NCBI GenBank assembly: GCA_028023455.1 | Contig: JAQFVV010012509.1 | Location: forward strand, 1,800,001-1,864,000 | From: Epiperipatus broadwayi | Taxonomy: Eukaryota > Onychophora > Udeonychophora > Euonychophora > Peripatidae | Length of the DNA stretch: 64,000 nucleotides | Direction: 5' to 3' | Part shown: positions 46,990 through 59,092 of the stretch, one piece after another | Layout of the letters: every line of letters starts with the position of its first letter | Numbering within the stretch: position 1 is the stretch's first letter | Position numbers and translations under genes: made by a program | Notes under the pieces: model-generated | Seen by the model: the letters and a program-made list of their open reading frames with translations, nothing else | The model's database searches: none | What the model was told of the DNA's origin: nothing

Positions 46990-47255
46990 AATCTCAACAG
47001 GATTAGTCCAGTGTAAGTACCGAGCACACAAGAATGTTAAATATTTTTCATTCAATATTTATGGACCATGAGCAAAAATCTGGCCATAAATTTGATTTGT
47101 CAAAAGGTGGAATTGTATGCACTGAGAGGGAAGACAGGAAGTGGAAGATTAAAGATGCTTGGGCAATAACTAAGGATCGATTTTTACTAAACAGAAAAGA
47201 CACAGGTATCCCTCACGAAGAAGTGAACTATTTAAATGAATTTAAATATTTTTGA
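46990..47255 (+). pseudogene. Possible Penelope-like GIY-YIG endonuclease C-terminal relic
   Basis: Two overlapping frames give KYRAHKNVKYFSFNIYGP, then HEQKSGHKFDLSKGGIVCTE and REDRKWKIKDAWAITKDRF, then LLNRKDTGI. The run KSGHKFDL...ILCTE, a charged R/K segment and LNR is reminiscent of the end of the GIY-YIG domain in Penelope-like retroelements (SGHKFDF, then E..I.K, then LNRD). The catalytic GIY and YIG motifs are not visible, so this rests on a weak C-terminal likeness. If right, it is a trace of the autonomous class that could mobilise the hammerhead elements. Confidence 0.4.
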
Positions 47256-47919
47256 ATATCAATAAAACAAATGTAAATGTTAAATAATTGTCAAGTGTAC
47301 CTAAAAACTCTGGACACTAAAGAAGAAAGAATGCTAAGATTATGATATTTTACATATAGAAAGCATGCTAAGCATTAATAAAAGCTAAGTTTAAATTATA
47401 AAGGCTACCTTTTCTGTATGAATGACCAGAACATTTATTTGAATGTTTAGATTACTATATCATTTATATTTACTGCAACACCAAGTATATAATAATAGGA
47501 AAGTAAAATAAAATTATACAAAATAAATACAAGTATTTCTATATATATGTAAATACAAAAATATTTTCATATTAATACTTCTCTTTAGGAATTTTGTTAA
47601 ATGTCATACTATTATTAGTAAATAAATAATCAAATGGTCACTTGCTTGGGAAGACATAGTGTTTGAACATCAGAAGTGATAGACTGTGTTTTGTTATGCT
47701 AAATCATAAAGGATATAAATAATTAGATTTTTTAAAAAAGATAAAAGTAACTACACAATTACTCTGAAACTATATTTTTGCATTTTTGAGGTCATTTTTT
47801 AAAATTATATTTTATTTAATAAATAAAATTAAAAGCGTGTGTAGTGCTTGAAAGAGAAGCTATAACAAATGTACAAATATTAAATGCTTAGCTTAATTCG
47901 AAAAGAAAATAGAAGTAAT

Positions 47920-47930
47920 GGGGGGGGGGG
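47920..47930. repeat. Poly-G tract (11 G)
   Basis: A pure G run in AT-rich sequence. Confidence 0.9.
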
Positions 47931-48629
47931 AGTCTGATGTATTAGATATTTTGCAATGCTTGTCCAGCAGACAAAAACTATTTAAAGAATTATTTTATTT
48001 ATAATGCATAAATATATGCGTGAAGTAGTTATTGTAAAAGTTAAACATAGAATGTGAAAATTCAGACTCAAGGTCATACTCTGATAGATGGTCATCTTTA
48101 CTACTTAGTCTATTAAAGAATTCACCATTTCACTCAGTTGTGCCAAGTTAGAAAATGAATTATATACTATACACTGTTAAAAAACATATATAAAATATCA
48201 ATAATCATATTTTCATGTAATTGTGTTTTTAGATAAGAATGAAATATTTGTTCATTTCTAATTTGAGGATATTTCTGTTATCAGATGATTTGAATTTGAG
48301 CATCACCTATTGATATAATGAAATTATTATTTGTTTAGAAATTTAAGCTAGATTATATTTTCTTTATCTGAATTTGTGATTAGTTGTAATTATGAGGAAA
48401 GAAGATGCTGTCACTATATTCATTTTATACTGAAAGGTTTTATAAAGTCTTTCATATCTGGAATGTATCTTTTTATTTCAAATTTTTGTCTCTTTATTTT
48501 CAATAATGATATTTTATTAGTACTATAGGTGGCTTTTTCATGGAGAGTTACTTTATAGTATTTATTGCCTATGTGTACTAGTTTTGTATACCATTTCATT
48601 ATGTCTTCCTAGCAAAAGTTTTCCATATA

Positions 48630-49488
48630 CACCTGGGTCTCTTTTTATGTGGACTTATTTAACACGATTTTGAAGTTACGCGATTCGTGTTTCACCGGAA
48701 GTCGATTTCCGATAATGCGCTATTACTTTAAATAATAAATTTCGCGCACTTACGTTATATTGAAAGTAATAGCACACTATTGGAATTCGACTTTCATCTT
48801 AGTAATTTCAATATTTTCAGTGCTTTATAATAGTAAGATTTTATGCAATAATGAAATTAAAATCATGATTTCCACATTTTATGTATACACATATTAAATT
48901 TTACAAGATTATAATGTAAATTTGTTCAAACATTGTGCGTGTTAATTTTGCATTTTAAATCACATTCTTTTTTGCTTTTTAAAAAAGAACATAATCAATT
49001 ATTATTTTCTTATTAATGACACTAATCATTAACGTGCTCTTAAATTCCAATGAGAGCTAAATGGTTGTATGTCTGGATATTGCGAGCTTCGTAAACAATT
49101 AATAAAATCATCGTCTCAAAGATTAATTACTAATTACGTTGTCACCAGAAAATCATAATAATTAAAACGTGTATAAAAAAATGTAAATTACTGTACTGCA
49201 TTAAAATATATTATTTTGAATAAAATTAAATATTATAGTTAAAAAAAGTTTGTCTTGTATCAATTTTTTTCAAATTTGTAATTTTTTATTAGTCATATTT
49301 TATTTCCTTATTTTTTTTTTTGCGCGAATTTTAAAGTAATTTTACGTTGGTGCTTTGCTTTTACGCGAATTTTGAAAAATCACAGGCCGCATCCCCCCCT
49401 TTTCAATGTAAGTTACATCTATTTTTGTGCGATTTCGTTTGCGCGTTTTCTGAGGAACCTATCTATCGTGTAAAACGAGACCCAGGTG
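48630..49488. mobile_element. pogo/Tigger-type non-autonomous element, copy 1
   Basis: Inverted termini CACCTGGGTCTC at both ends, flanked by TA (48628-48629 and 49489-49490). Subterminal words such as GCGCGTTTTCTGAGGAACCT and an internal hairpin (about 48697-48792, GAAGTCGA.TTCCGATAATG and its complement) are shared with the longer copy at 57665-59092. TA target, terminus length and the transposase trace in copy 2 indicate the pogo/Tigger branch of Tc1/mariner. Confidence 0.8.
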
Positions 49489-52260
49489 TATTATATTTTG
49501 AGATAAAATTTAAGATATCTTTATTTTTTCATGAGAATTAATGTTATTTCTGGAAAAGTTCTCAAGTTATATTTTTAAAACTTTATTTTTACCTATTTAT
49601 TATCCATATTCCTAATATTTTTTATTTACAATTCCAAGAAGGGTTTAATTATCATATATTAGTTTAGTCTTATTGTCAGAGACCAATTATTACATTCATC
49701 TTTGAATAGTCGGCCAATATCAGATGGTATGCAACATTGATCATGACTAGCTAGAATAGGTAAATATAATAACTTTTGGAAATATATGAGTAAACATTTG
49801 ATAAAGTCATGATCCCTTATATCATTTCTAATGATTGTGTACAATAGCTTAACAAAATATAACTTAATTTTTTTTTTTAAAAATTATTCTAATATCAATA
49901 AATTTTAGTAATATCTTCTTAGCATCGTTTGTTCTCTGCCAAAAGGTAGATTTTGTATATCAGTTTTGCCAAAAAAAAAAAAAAATTTTGGATCTTTGCT
50001 TATTTTTCAGACATTCATAACTACAGTTGCATACTGTATCTTTTTTTCCCCACCTTCCTATGTCATAAAATTAATCAGAAAAGTAAATCAACTTGCTGCT
50101 GTTACTTAGCCAATCACATTTACTGACAAAGTGAAAGCATTAAATATTTTACAAACAAGCTATATTACTGCTGTGAATTATAAAAATGTATAATGTACTT
50201 TTTTAAGCGATAAAATTAAATAATGTTGTAGATGCATATGTGAATGTACTCTCTTTTTGAATTTATTATTAAATATAGTACAGTCTTGTGATATTATTAA
50301 TGTCTTAAAATTTTTTGATTAAATTGTATCATATGTTTGTCTATATGTACTAAAAATATAGCATTTATTGTTCATAATTTCAGATATCTATTGCCAACAC
50401 TTGGAGCTAAAATGACCGTATAACTACATATTTGTTTCTTTTAGATCTTCAGTCTATTTTTTCTCTCTTTTTTTAATCCTCTACAAAATTTTGACATATT
50501 CTTATTCATTCTTCTATTTTTAAATATATATCCAATCCATTTTCTGTTTTATAGTTTTAATGCTTCTTACTAACCTTTCAATTCTCTTCCAAATTCCATT
50601 TGTAATTATCGAAGTTTTCACTCAATGTGAAAATAAGTACCAAGCAAATAAACTCTTAGCTTATTAAGTTTTTTTATGCATTTCAATTCATACTTATAAT
50701 ATCGGTTACTATTTTCTTTATCAGTAATCAAGACTGCTCATCTTATGGTAAGCATTTTGTTTTATAGTCAATGTATTAATACTCATTTCAAAACTATGCA
50801 GATTAATCTGAAACTTTTACCTTTAAGATAAAAGTAATTAATAATCCATTTATTTTGGCCAGTAATGGTTAGCTGGATTAACAACATTAGGGATGTGGAA
50901 CCTTTTTTTTTTTTTTTGCCAAAGGCCATTTAAATATTTATAATCTCATTTGTAGGCCATAGAAAATTATTGATCAAAAATTTAATTAATTTAGCTCCAG
51001 TCATTAATATTGGGCAACCTTTTCAACTGGCAGCCAATTTCAACTTTCTTCTTTTAAATATAGGCCACATTTTTTTTGTGAATTAAAAATAAAATAACAT
51101 CATTATTATTAATGACAGTTGCACATTCAATTACAATTTTTACCATTCACCTTGAAGTTATTTTCATGACATACATTTTAAATTTATTTTATGCTCTGGG
51201 CAGATTAATTTTACAGCAATTAGGATTCAGTCTTCTATAAACTCCTTCAAAAATGATTTTGAATTTTCTGCTTTTTTTTTTTTTTTTTGTGAATAATTTA
51301 CTCTTGCAAAATTTTCTAACTTGTTTGTTTGTACTTCAAATCTTACCATCTATTCAAATAATGTGTACACAAGAACTTATGAACAACTTAAGTGATAAAT
51401 TTTTAAAAACGGACACACACATTACTTTAATGACATTTTTGCAAGGTTAGAAAGTTATCAGCAGACTGATCCTATGGCACAACAGCTCTAATCTGTAATA
51501 TTAATACCCCTCTCCCAGACTAATACATAAACCTGAAAAAGTATATTTTTAACAATATGAAAAGTATAAATTTGTACACAAAACTAATAAATACATTATG
51601 ATACTAAATAAAAACAGGTAGTTGTGAGTTTTTAATCCAGTATTCTGCAAACACAAACACTGCCACCCCACCCCTGAGAAAGGTGCCGCATTCTGTCATC
51701 ACAAGCAGCAATTCCCAAATTTTATTTAAAATTAAAAAAATATTGTATATATTAATTCTAGCAGGAAATTATGAAATGGACACTAAAGCAAAATTAACAA
51801 AAAAAACAACACTACTACTACTACATAAGCAAAATCCAAAAAATAAATACTACTACATCTATTCACTCACTTAAAATCAAAACATTCATACCATGTATAT
51901 AAGCATATTGACAACAAAATGGACAGTAAAGCAAAGAAGACAGAAAAATTCATTTATTAACTATGATAGAGAATTATGAAATGGACAGATCAAAAAAAAA
52001 AAGAAAAACATATTTATGATAGGAATAACAAAATGGAGAGTTAAAATACGTATTCATGCGATATAATGCCTGCACAGGATCTTAATCGAGAAATATGTCT
52101 AACTAAATTTATTTTGTTAAAAAAAAAATTAGTAAACTTTTATTGAAATGGAATCACTGTGATGGACTGATTTTTTTAATATCATCCAGAATGCAAAGAA
52201 AAGTGTCATCATTTTTGTGCAGTCTCCGCCACATAAATTTCGCCAAATGTGTTGGCGTGC

Positions 52261-52467
52261 TGTTTCTCAGTGTTTATTATGCCATTTCGCTGTACCTCAA
52301 AGTCTTTCTATATTTTTTGAGTGTGAACACCAGTTTCTAGATTGACACAGATGTACCTATGGTTGACATGAAAACATTTGTATCAATCTAGAAACTGGTG
52401 TTCACACTCAAAAAATATAGAAAGACTTTGAGCTGCAGCAAAATGGCATAATAAATACTGGGAAACA
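52261..52467. repeat. Fold-back repeat, arms about 85 bp
   Basis: CAAAGTCTTTCTATATTTTT and GTGTGAACACCAGTTTCTAG on the left are matched by their complements on the right, around a 38-base spacer (about 52346-52383). One arm carries GAAACTGGTG, but there is no CTGA core, so it is not a hammerhead. No clear target duplication. Confidence 0.75.
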
Positions 52468-53344
52468 TGAATGTAAACAATTGTTAATTAATATGTAACA
52501 GTGTAACATATCTTACCTCTCATTCCATACTAGGATGATGATGATGAAATGTCAAGATGAGTGTTAACCTAAATTTTATTTACAAAAAAGAAAATTCAGC
52601 TGAATTTAACCATTTCCTCCTCTTATTTCTGCTTTCTCCCAAAGTGAACTATTCCAAAAATCTAAATTATAGAAATCTATGCCTCCACATGTGATGAATG
52701 AAATAATAAAAAAAAAATAAGAGTAAGATACTGATACATATGACAATCAATCCTGCTTGATGTCGTGGTTGCTAGCCAAAAGTAGTTGAAAATACCATTT
52801 ATCAGGTACAACTTCTCAATTGCTATCAGTAATTGATTCTTTTGGCTAATGGGGCATGCAGCGTGTTTTGCGATCAATTGCTCTTGCAGTTCACACTTAG
52901 TCTACCATATCAGTTAGCTCTGATAGGTGTTGTTTACCCTCTATACTAATGCTGGCACTTAACATATCACTAACTTATGAAAGGGTGTGAATAATTTTCA
53001 TTACAGAAAGTGAACCAATATGTGCTCAGAAATAATTATTTTCAAACCTAAATGAATTACTATAAGGTCCTCCAAAATGTTACACTCTAGCCAATGTCAC
53101 CTCCCCCCTGTAAATGCATTAAAATTAGGAAATGTGGTGATTTGGCATATCTGAATCTAAAGTCTCGTAACTTGCGAGAGCTTGCGTTGGTGAAAAATTG
53201 GCTACTTGTGAAAAAAAAGTATTCGTTCAAGCTGTCTCTATTGCCTAATATATTAAATTATGGTTCACAAAAAAAATAAAAAATAAATAAAGAACATTTA
53301 TTACCAAAGAAAATAAATTGGTTATTGAAGTGTTATCAACCAAA

Positions 53345-53925
53345 AATAAAACTGTTTGAAGTAATCAAATCAATATTAGTGAGTACCAAAAAAAGTTAAC
53401 AAATGAACATTTTATAAATATATTAAATTACTTTCTCCAAAAAAAAAAAAACTAACCTAAAGGAACATTTCTTACAAAAGAAAAAATATTAGTTATTTAA
53501 AAAAAAAAAAAAAGGCGAAAATAAAAAAACATTTATTATAAAAGAAAATAAAATTACTTACTAATTAAAAATTTATAAAATTAGTTTTAAAAATAATAAA
53601 ATAATGTAATTTTAAAGAGTTGTCTGTGCATTGTTTATAAAACTATGTTTGAAGTAATCAAATCAATGGTAGTGAAAAAAAAGTTAATAAATGAATATTT
53701 TGCAAATATATTAAATTACTTTCCAAAAAAAAAAAAACTAACCTAAAGGAACATTTCTTACAAAAGAAAAAATATTAGTTATTTTTTTAAAAAAAGCTAA
53801 AATAAAGGAACATTTATTATAAAAGAAAAAAAAAATTGCTTATTAATAAATCTATAAAATTAGCTGCAAAAGTAATAAAATAACATAATTTGAAAGAGTT
53901 GTCTGTGTATTGTTTATTTGTTAAA
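53345..53925. repeat. About 290-bp tandem duplication, two diverged units
   Basis: TGTTTGAAGTAATCAAATCA, AACCTAAAGGAACATTTCTT and AGAGTTGTCTGTG occur in the same order in both halves (second half starts about 53645). Units differ mostly in A-run length. A partial third trace lies upstream near 53285-53330. Confidence 0.8.
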
Positions 53926-54109
53926 ATATTAAAGAAAATGTAATGGCCCGGTAACGTTATATCGATGTGTTTTGTTGGAGGAACGCCATTAAGCAGGATG
54001 GTTTGTCATATGTATCAGTACCAAAAATAAAATACAGAAATATTTACAAATTTAAAACACGTATTAAAAATCAAACTCCATCAAATCAATTTAATTAGCG
54101 TTCATGAGT

Positions 54110-54400
54110 TGTACTAAAGTTCATACTTTATCAGCAGGCCTCCTTGATTATGTATCCATCGCTCATTGATGCTTCTGTGTTGCACACTAAAAACAGCTCC
54201 ACATCGGTCATTCCTTGGCCTTTATTCCAGTCCATGTTTAAGCATTTCATGTTGGACAAATTATCAGGCAATTTATGAATAGACAAATAAAGATATTAAA
54301 CTTCCATGGTTAGGTTTTTGGTGGTTAATCCCACAACATCATGCTTTAGCCTAAGTGCATCATGTATTTCTTTATCACATATATAAACTTTTAAAATAAT
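54110..54400 (-). pseudogene. Unidentified minus-strand coding relic
   Basis: Reads KVYICDKEIHDALRLKHDVV then GLTTKNLTMEV, a stop, then YLSIHKLPDNLSNMKCLNMD and MTDVELFLVCNTEASMSDGY then IIKEAC, with two stops after it. The length of open frame and codon use suggest former coding, but I do not recognise the family and no splice sites are convincing. Could be a transposon domain. Confidence 0.25.
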
Positions 54401-55047
54401 TGCTGTTTTTAACTAATGAATTTTTCATGCAAGATAAATTATTCCATTCTTTTTCTTTAACAATTGGCTATATATTTTTTTCTTTTGTCCGTAATAAATT
54501 GTTGCTTTGTTCTTTTTTTTAATAAGCTAAAACAGTTTTCTAGTTTCATTAAACTGCACAAATTTATTTCTTCCTTTTTATTACCATTATCTAGTGAAAT
54601 TATAGCAGTTCTATATCAATAGTCACATATGGAAAAGTGAATCTCTTTATAGCGAAACGTCCATTTTATTCTTTTCTGAAGATATTAATTTCCTTTAGCA
54701 TGTAAATAATTTCAAAGGAGGAGGAGGAGTCAGCATGATTTCCGTTGTCTTGTATATATTAACCATTTCATTTCCTTTTTTATTGCCCTAGTTATTCATT
54801 GTTATAGCAGATTATATTAATGATAATCGATTTTTGAAAAAAAATGTACAATAGAAATATTATTTCATTCTCACATTGGGTTGCTTAGCAATCATTACTT
54901 GACATAGGTCATCATCAAGGTTAAGCAATTCCAGTCTACGTCATTGTACTGTTTGGATAGTAATGTACAAGACGACAAATTTATTACTGTTTATATATAT
55001 ATTTGTACTATTTTATTTTTTTAAATGTTTATATCTTGTTTATTTTC

Positions 55048-55117
55048 TGGCATCCATTGATTACTCTGTCTTGCTTTGAGTGGCACTACTGTATGGAGTT
55101 TTGCCTATTTTAACTTT
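55048..55117 (+). mobile_element. Family A retroelement, copy A6, 5'-truncated
   Basis: Sense-strand 3' part only: TGGCATCCATTGATTACTCT through CTACTGTATGGAGTTTTGCC and TATTTTAAC. Flanked by TTTATTTTC (55039-55047 and 55118-55126). It has neither hammerhead nor tail. Confidence 0.75.
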
Positions 55118-56338
55118 TTTATTTTCATTAATCCAGAATATGTTTATTAAAAAAAAAAAAAATAGTTTCTCATGATTTTATACTTTTATTATTTTTATAT
55201 AATAAAAAATACATCGTGTATATATTATAACTAAAAGAATTTATCCAACTACAAATTATTTTATAGCCTCCACGTTGTGAGTCAAATATAACTAAAACGA
55301 TTGGGAGAGTGTACAAATATAACATATATTATGGACAGTTTAAGCTAATTGTAACTTTATTCAAATGGTCGCATATCCACATTATGGATTAATTGTAATA
55401 TTTATTTATTTCAGCTCGGGCGATCATGCTATGCATTAATTATAACCTATATTGAATCTATCTGGCATTCAGACACTTGCGGCTAAGTTGCATGCCAATT
55501 GTAACTGTTTTCAGGATGGATCGATGGATGCTAAATATTTAGCTGGTATTTTCGGCTATCTCATATATATGCATATTTATATATATAAGTTATTAAAAGT
55601 ACATGTATATTAGTTTAAAATTAAAATTTTTTTGAGACATTAAGTTGTTTTTTTTTATAGTTATTTTGAAGGAATCAGCATTCTTTCACTAATTATTTAT
55701 TTAAAATTGAATCTTGAGATTGAAAAAAAATAGATCTTGAGATTGCTGTCTACTAAAAAAGTTTTGTTTTAAATTGTAATTCTTAGAAAGGGACTTATTG
55801 GGCAGAAAAAAAAAAAGATTTTTTTTTTTTTTTTTTTGTAATTAGCTCTATTGTTGAAACTTCAGATATCAAAAGTATTTCATTATCTCTTATACTAATT
55901 AAACCACAACTTTCCACTAGTTGAAAAAAGTGTATGACCAAAAAGAATATAAATGAAAGTGCTAAAATATAGCTAAAAATAAATTATAAGTGTAAATCCG
56001 GATCTTGAATGAAGTCAAAACGTGATGCGGAGGAAGAGGTATTTAACTTTGCATTTTGATTTGATTTGAACTCATATTAGTATACATCCTAAGCGCTGTG
56101 AAGAGAAATTAAAAATAATATTATACAGCGCAGAGAAAATGTTGGCTGGCTAAGAGAAATCAATACTTCCCCCTCAGGGAATTACGTCTCTTATCGCCAT
56201 CTGAATCTACTTGTATGAACGCCAACCAAGGGAAACAAGCATATGCAGAGCTAGCCAAGTAAACTAATTCAAACCAATGGAACTGTCAAAGGATTTACAC
56301 CAGTCATCGTAAGAAAATTTCATAAAAGAACTTTAACC

Positions 56339-56408
56339 AGCTGGATAAAGGTACACCACTGATCAATCACAGTAGCTGGATAAAGGTGCACCACTGATCA
56401 ATCAGGGT
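56339..56408. repeat. 35-bp tandem duplication, two units
   Basis: AGCTGGATAAAGGTACACCA and ACTGATCAATCA twice in a row with minor differences, within a GC-richer patch (about 55980-56420). Confidence 0.85.
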
Positions 56409-57664
56409 AACAACTTTTCTCCAAGACTTTTTTTTCCTTATGGCATAATAGAGTAATAGAATCCATTTACTTAATTTTAAAGAAAAAAAGTTTTAACAAG
56501 AGAGACAGGTTTTATTAAGGATTATTAATTATATGTTAATAATTTTTGTTAAAAATTTGTTTTGTTTATATAATTTTTCATTTATTATTATATTTCAAGT
56601 AAACATATGAAAATTAATATTAACAGCTCAATCAACTAAGCCAAAACACTGAGGATAAAAGTTTAATTAATAAATCCGTCCATAGGTAACAAGAACCTTA
56701 TGGTGGAACCTGTTTTTGAAAGAAGAAAAAATGTGTGGTGACTGCAAGCCAAGCAGCGGATGCTTGCGTCATTTTCTTAAGGTTTTGAATATATTATTTA
56801 ACGTTAGAAAGAGAGGGTTTGAATGTTGCAATATGGCACAATCTTATAGTAAGTCACCCTAGAGTTCATTCCTACTTGGTCAGGATTACCATAATTATCT
56901 TGGACAGCTATTGTCTGTAGGAAAATGATACTGCATGTTCCCTTGAGAAAAGAATATGTTAAATAATTCGGATTGCATTTAAAAAGAGATAAGGTTTATG
57001 TTTTGCTTTTATAATAGATCGAGTCAGTTTGGGTGGCTAAAAGAAAAAAAGGAATTAGGAAAGATTCCAATAAGAAAAAGAATATAATAAATAATTAACT
57101 TTTACTTAAGTGACTGTTTTAATCTAGATTACTCATTTAAATAATTAAGTATCCATTTGGTAGAAATAAGTCCACATAAGATTACATTTTAAAAAAAAAA
57201 ATTTGATGGTCGCCGTTCGTAATTAAATAAATCACCATGATTGTTGAATGTTCTTCGCAATCTGGTGCTGGGTTATATTCCTAGTGGTGCCCTTATTCAG
57301 CTACCTAATTTTTGTAATCTTCGTGAAATTACGGTGTCAAAATGTAGTAGCACATAGGATGGAGAAATATCTACATAATTCATGTCAAATTGCTTTTTAA
57401 AAAATGATTTAGAAACATTGACAGAAAAAAGTAGTACCTCTTAAAAGTAAAAAATTAAAGTCACTTATATAATTTTTTTTTTTTATTGGCTTCATCTCTT
57501 GATGGAAAATATAATTAAAATTTAAGTTTTTTAAAAAGAAATTTATTGGATGAAAGTATTAACAAAGACAAACATTATCTGAATATGACTTTCCTGTAAA
57601 ATGTAATTTAATAAAATCAATAATATTTTATCAATTTCTTTTCAAATATAGCCTATTATATATA

Positions 57665-59092
57665 CACCCGGGTCTCGTTTTCTGCGGATTTATTTAACGC
57701 GATTTTGAAGTTATGCAATTCATGATTCTTCTTAATATTTTTGTATGCATTTTTCTTTTATGTGATAAAAATTATTAGATCAGAAGTCGAGCTCCGATAA
57801 TGCACTATTACTTTAAATATAAATTTCGCGCACTCACGTCATATTTAAAGTAATAACGCATTATCGGAGTTCGACTTCCATCTAATAATTTCAATAATTT
57901 CAGCGCTTTATAATAGTACTGTAATAGATTTTATGTAATAAAGAAGTTCATAGTTCACTTAAAATCAGAATTTCCCCATTTTATATACACACATTAAATT
58001 TTACATGACTATAATGCAAATTTGTTCAAACGTTATAGATGAAAAATTCTATGTTTTTGCATTTTAAATCACGTTCTATTTTTGCTTTTTATAAAAAGAG
58101 TACGTAATTAATTAATCATTTAGTGTCCGCAAGTAATAAATTTTACAAGATTATAATGTAAATCTGTTCAAACGTTATAGATGCCTATACGATGTATGTT
58201 GTTTTTGCATTTTAAATCGCGTTCAATTTTTGTTTTTTATAAAACAAGTACGTAATCAATTAATCATTTAGTGTCCCCAAATTTATTTTTAAAAGGTGAG
58301 TAAGAGCTGTGGGCACAATTAAATTTGACAATTAAAATCTGATTTTTAATTGTAATTAATAATTTAAAAATTACGTAACGAGGTAATGTGAAACGATGAA
58401 ATTTGATTTTTAAACGGAATTGAAAATTAAAAAATTAAAGACAAAAATAAGAATTTAATTTTTAATTGTTTTAATTAAATTTTGCCCAACAGTGGTGAGT
58501 TGGTGTCTTTTTATCATCGTAAGTCTAAAGTTTTTATTTTTATTTTAAACTTTTAGTTTACTCTAACGGAGAGAAAAAACACTCAAGAAAATGAATTTCT
58601 TTGGAAACAAAATTTCAATTTTAGATCGCTTAGCGAAATGGGAAGGATCAATAGCGATTGGAAAACTTTTTAGTTGTATTTTCTCTTAATTTCGTTTAAG
58701 GAGAAGCTACATCACATCATGAGGAATCTGATGTCTCAAATAGCGATAATAATTAAAATACCGTACATTATGAAAAAAATGTAAATTATGCATAAAAATA
58801 TATTGTTTTGAATAAAATTAAATACTGTAGTTAATAAAAAAAGTAAAAAAAGTTTGTCTTGTATCAATTTTTTTCAAATTTGAAATTTTTTATTAGTCAT
58901 ATTTTATTTTCGTATTTTTTTTTATGCGAATTTTAAAGTAATTTTACGTTGTTGCTTTGCTTTTATGCGATTTTTGGAAAATTACAGTACGTATCCTCCA
59001 TTTTTCAAGGTAAGTTAAGTCTATTTTTGTGCGATTTCTTTTGTGCGTGTTTTCTGAGGAACCTATCTACTGCATAAAATGAGACCCAAGTG
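57665..59092. mobile_element. pogo/Tigger-type element, copy 2, with transposase trace
   Basis: Termini CACCCGGGTCTC and, inverted, CACTTGGGTCTC; flanked by TA (57663-57664 and 59093-59094). Same subterminal sequence as 48630-49488 but longer, with an internally duplicated segment (about 57990-58130 and 58140-58280) and a strong hairpin at 57784-57873 (CTCCGATAATG / CATTATCGGAG). It retains the start of a transposase at 58591-58689. Confidence 0.85.
58591..58689 (+). pseudogene. Tigger-like transposase N-terminal relic
   Basis: MNFFGNKISILDRLAKWEGS then IAIGKLFS, then decay. Tigger-type transposases begin with a psq-type helix-turn-helix of pattern KI.ILDRL.KGE...IG..F.VNEST; the KISILDRLAK and AIGKLF parts fit it. 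Only about 30 residues survive, so function is lost. Confidence 0.55.

Noticed and set aside
52143-52340. 65-codon ORF as a small membrane protein
   Set aside because: Half of it is the left arm of the fold-back at 52261-52467.
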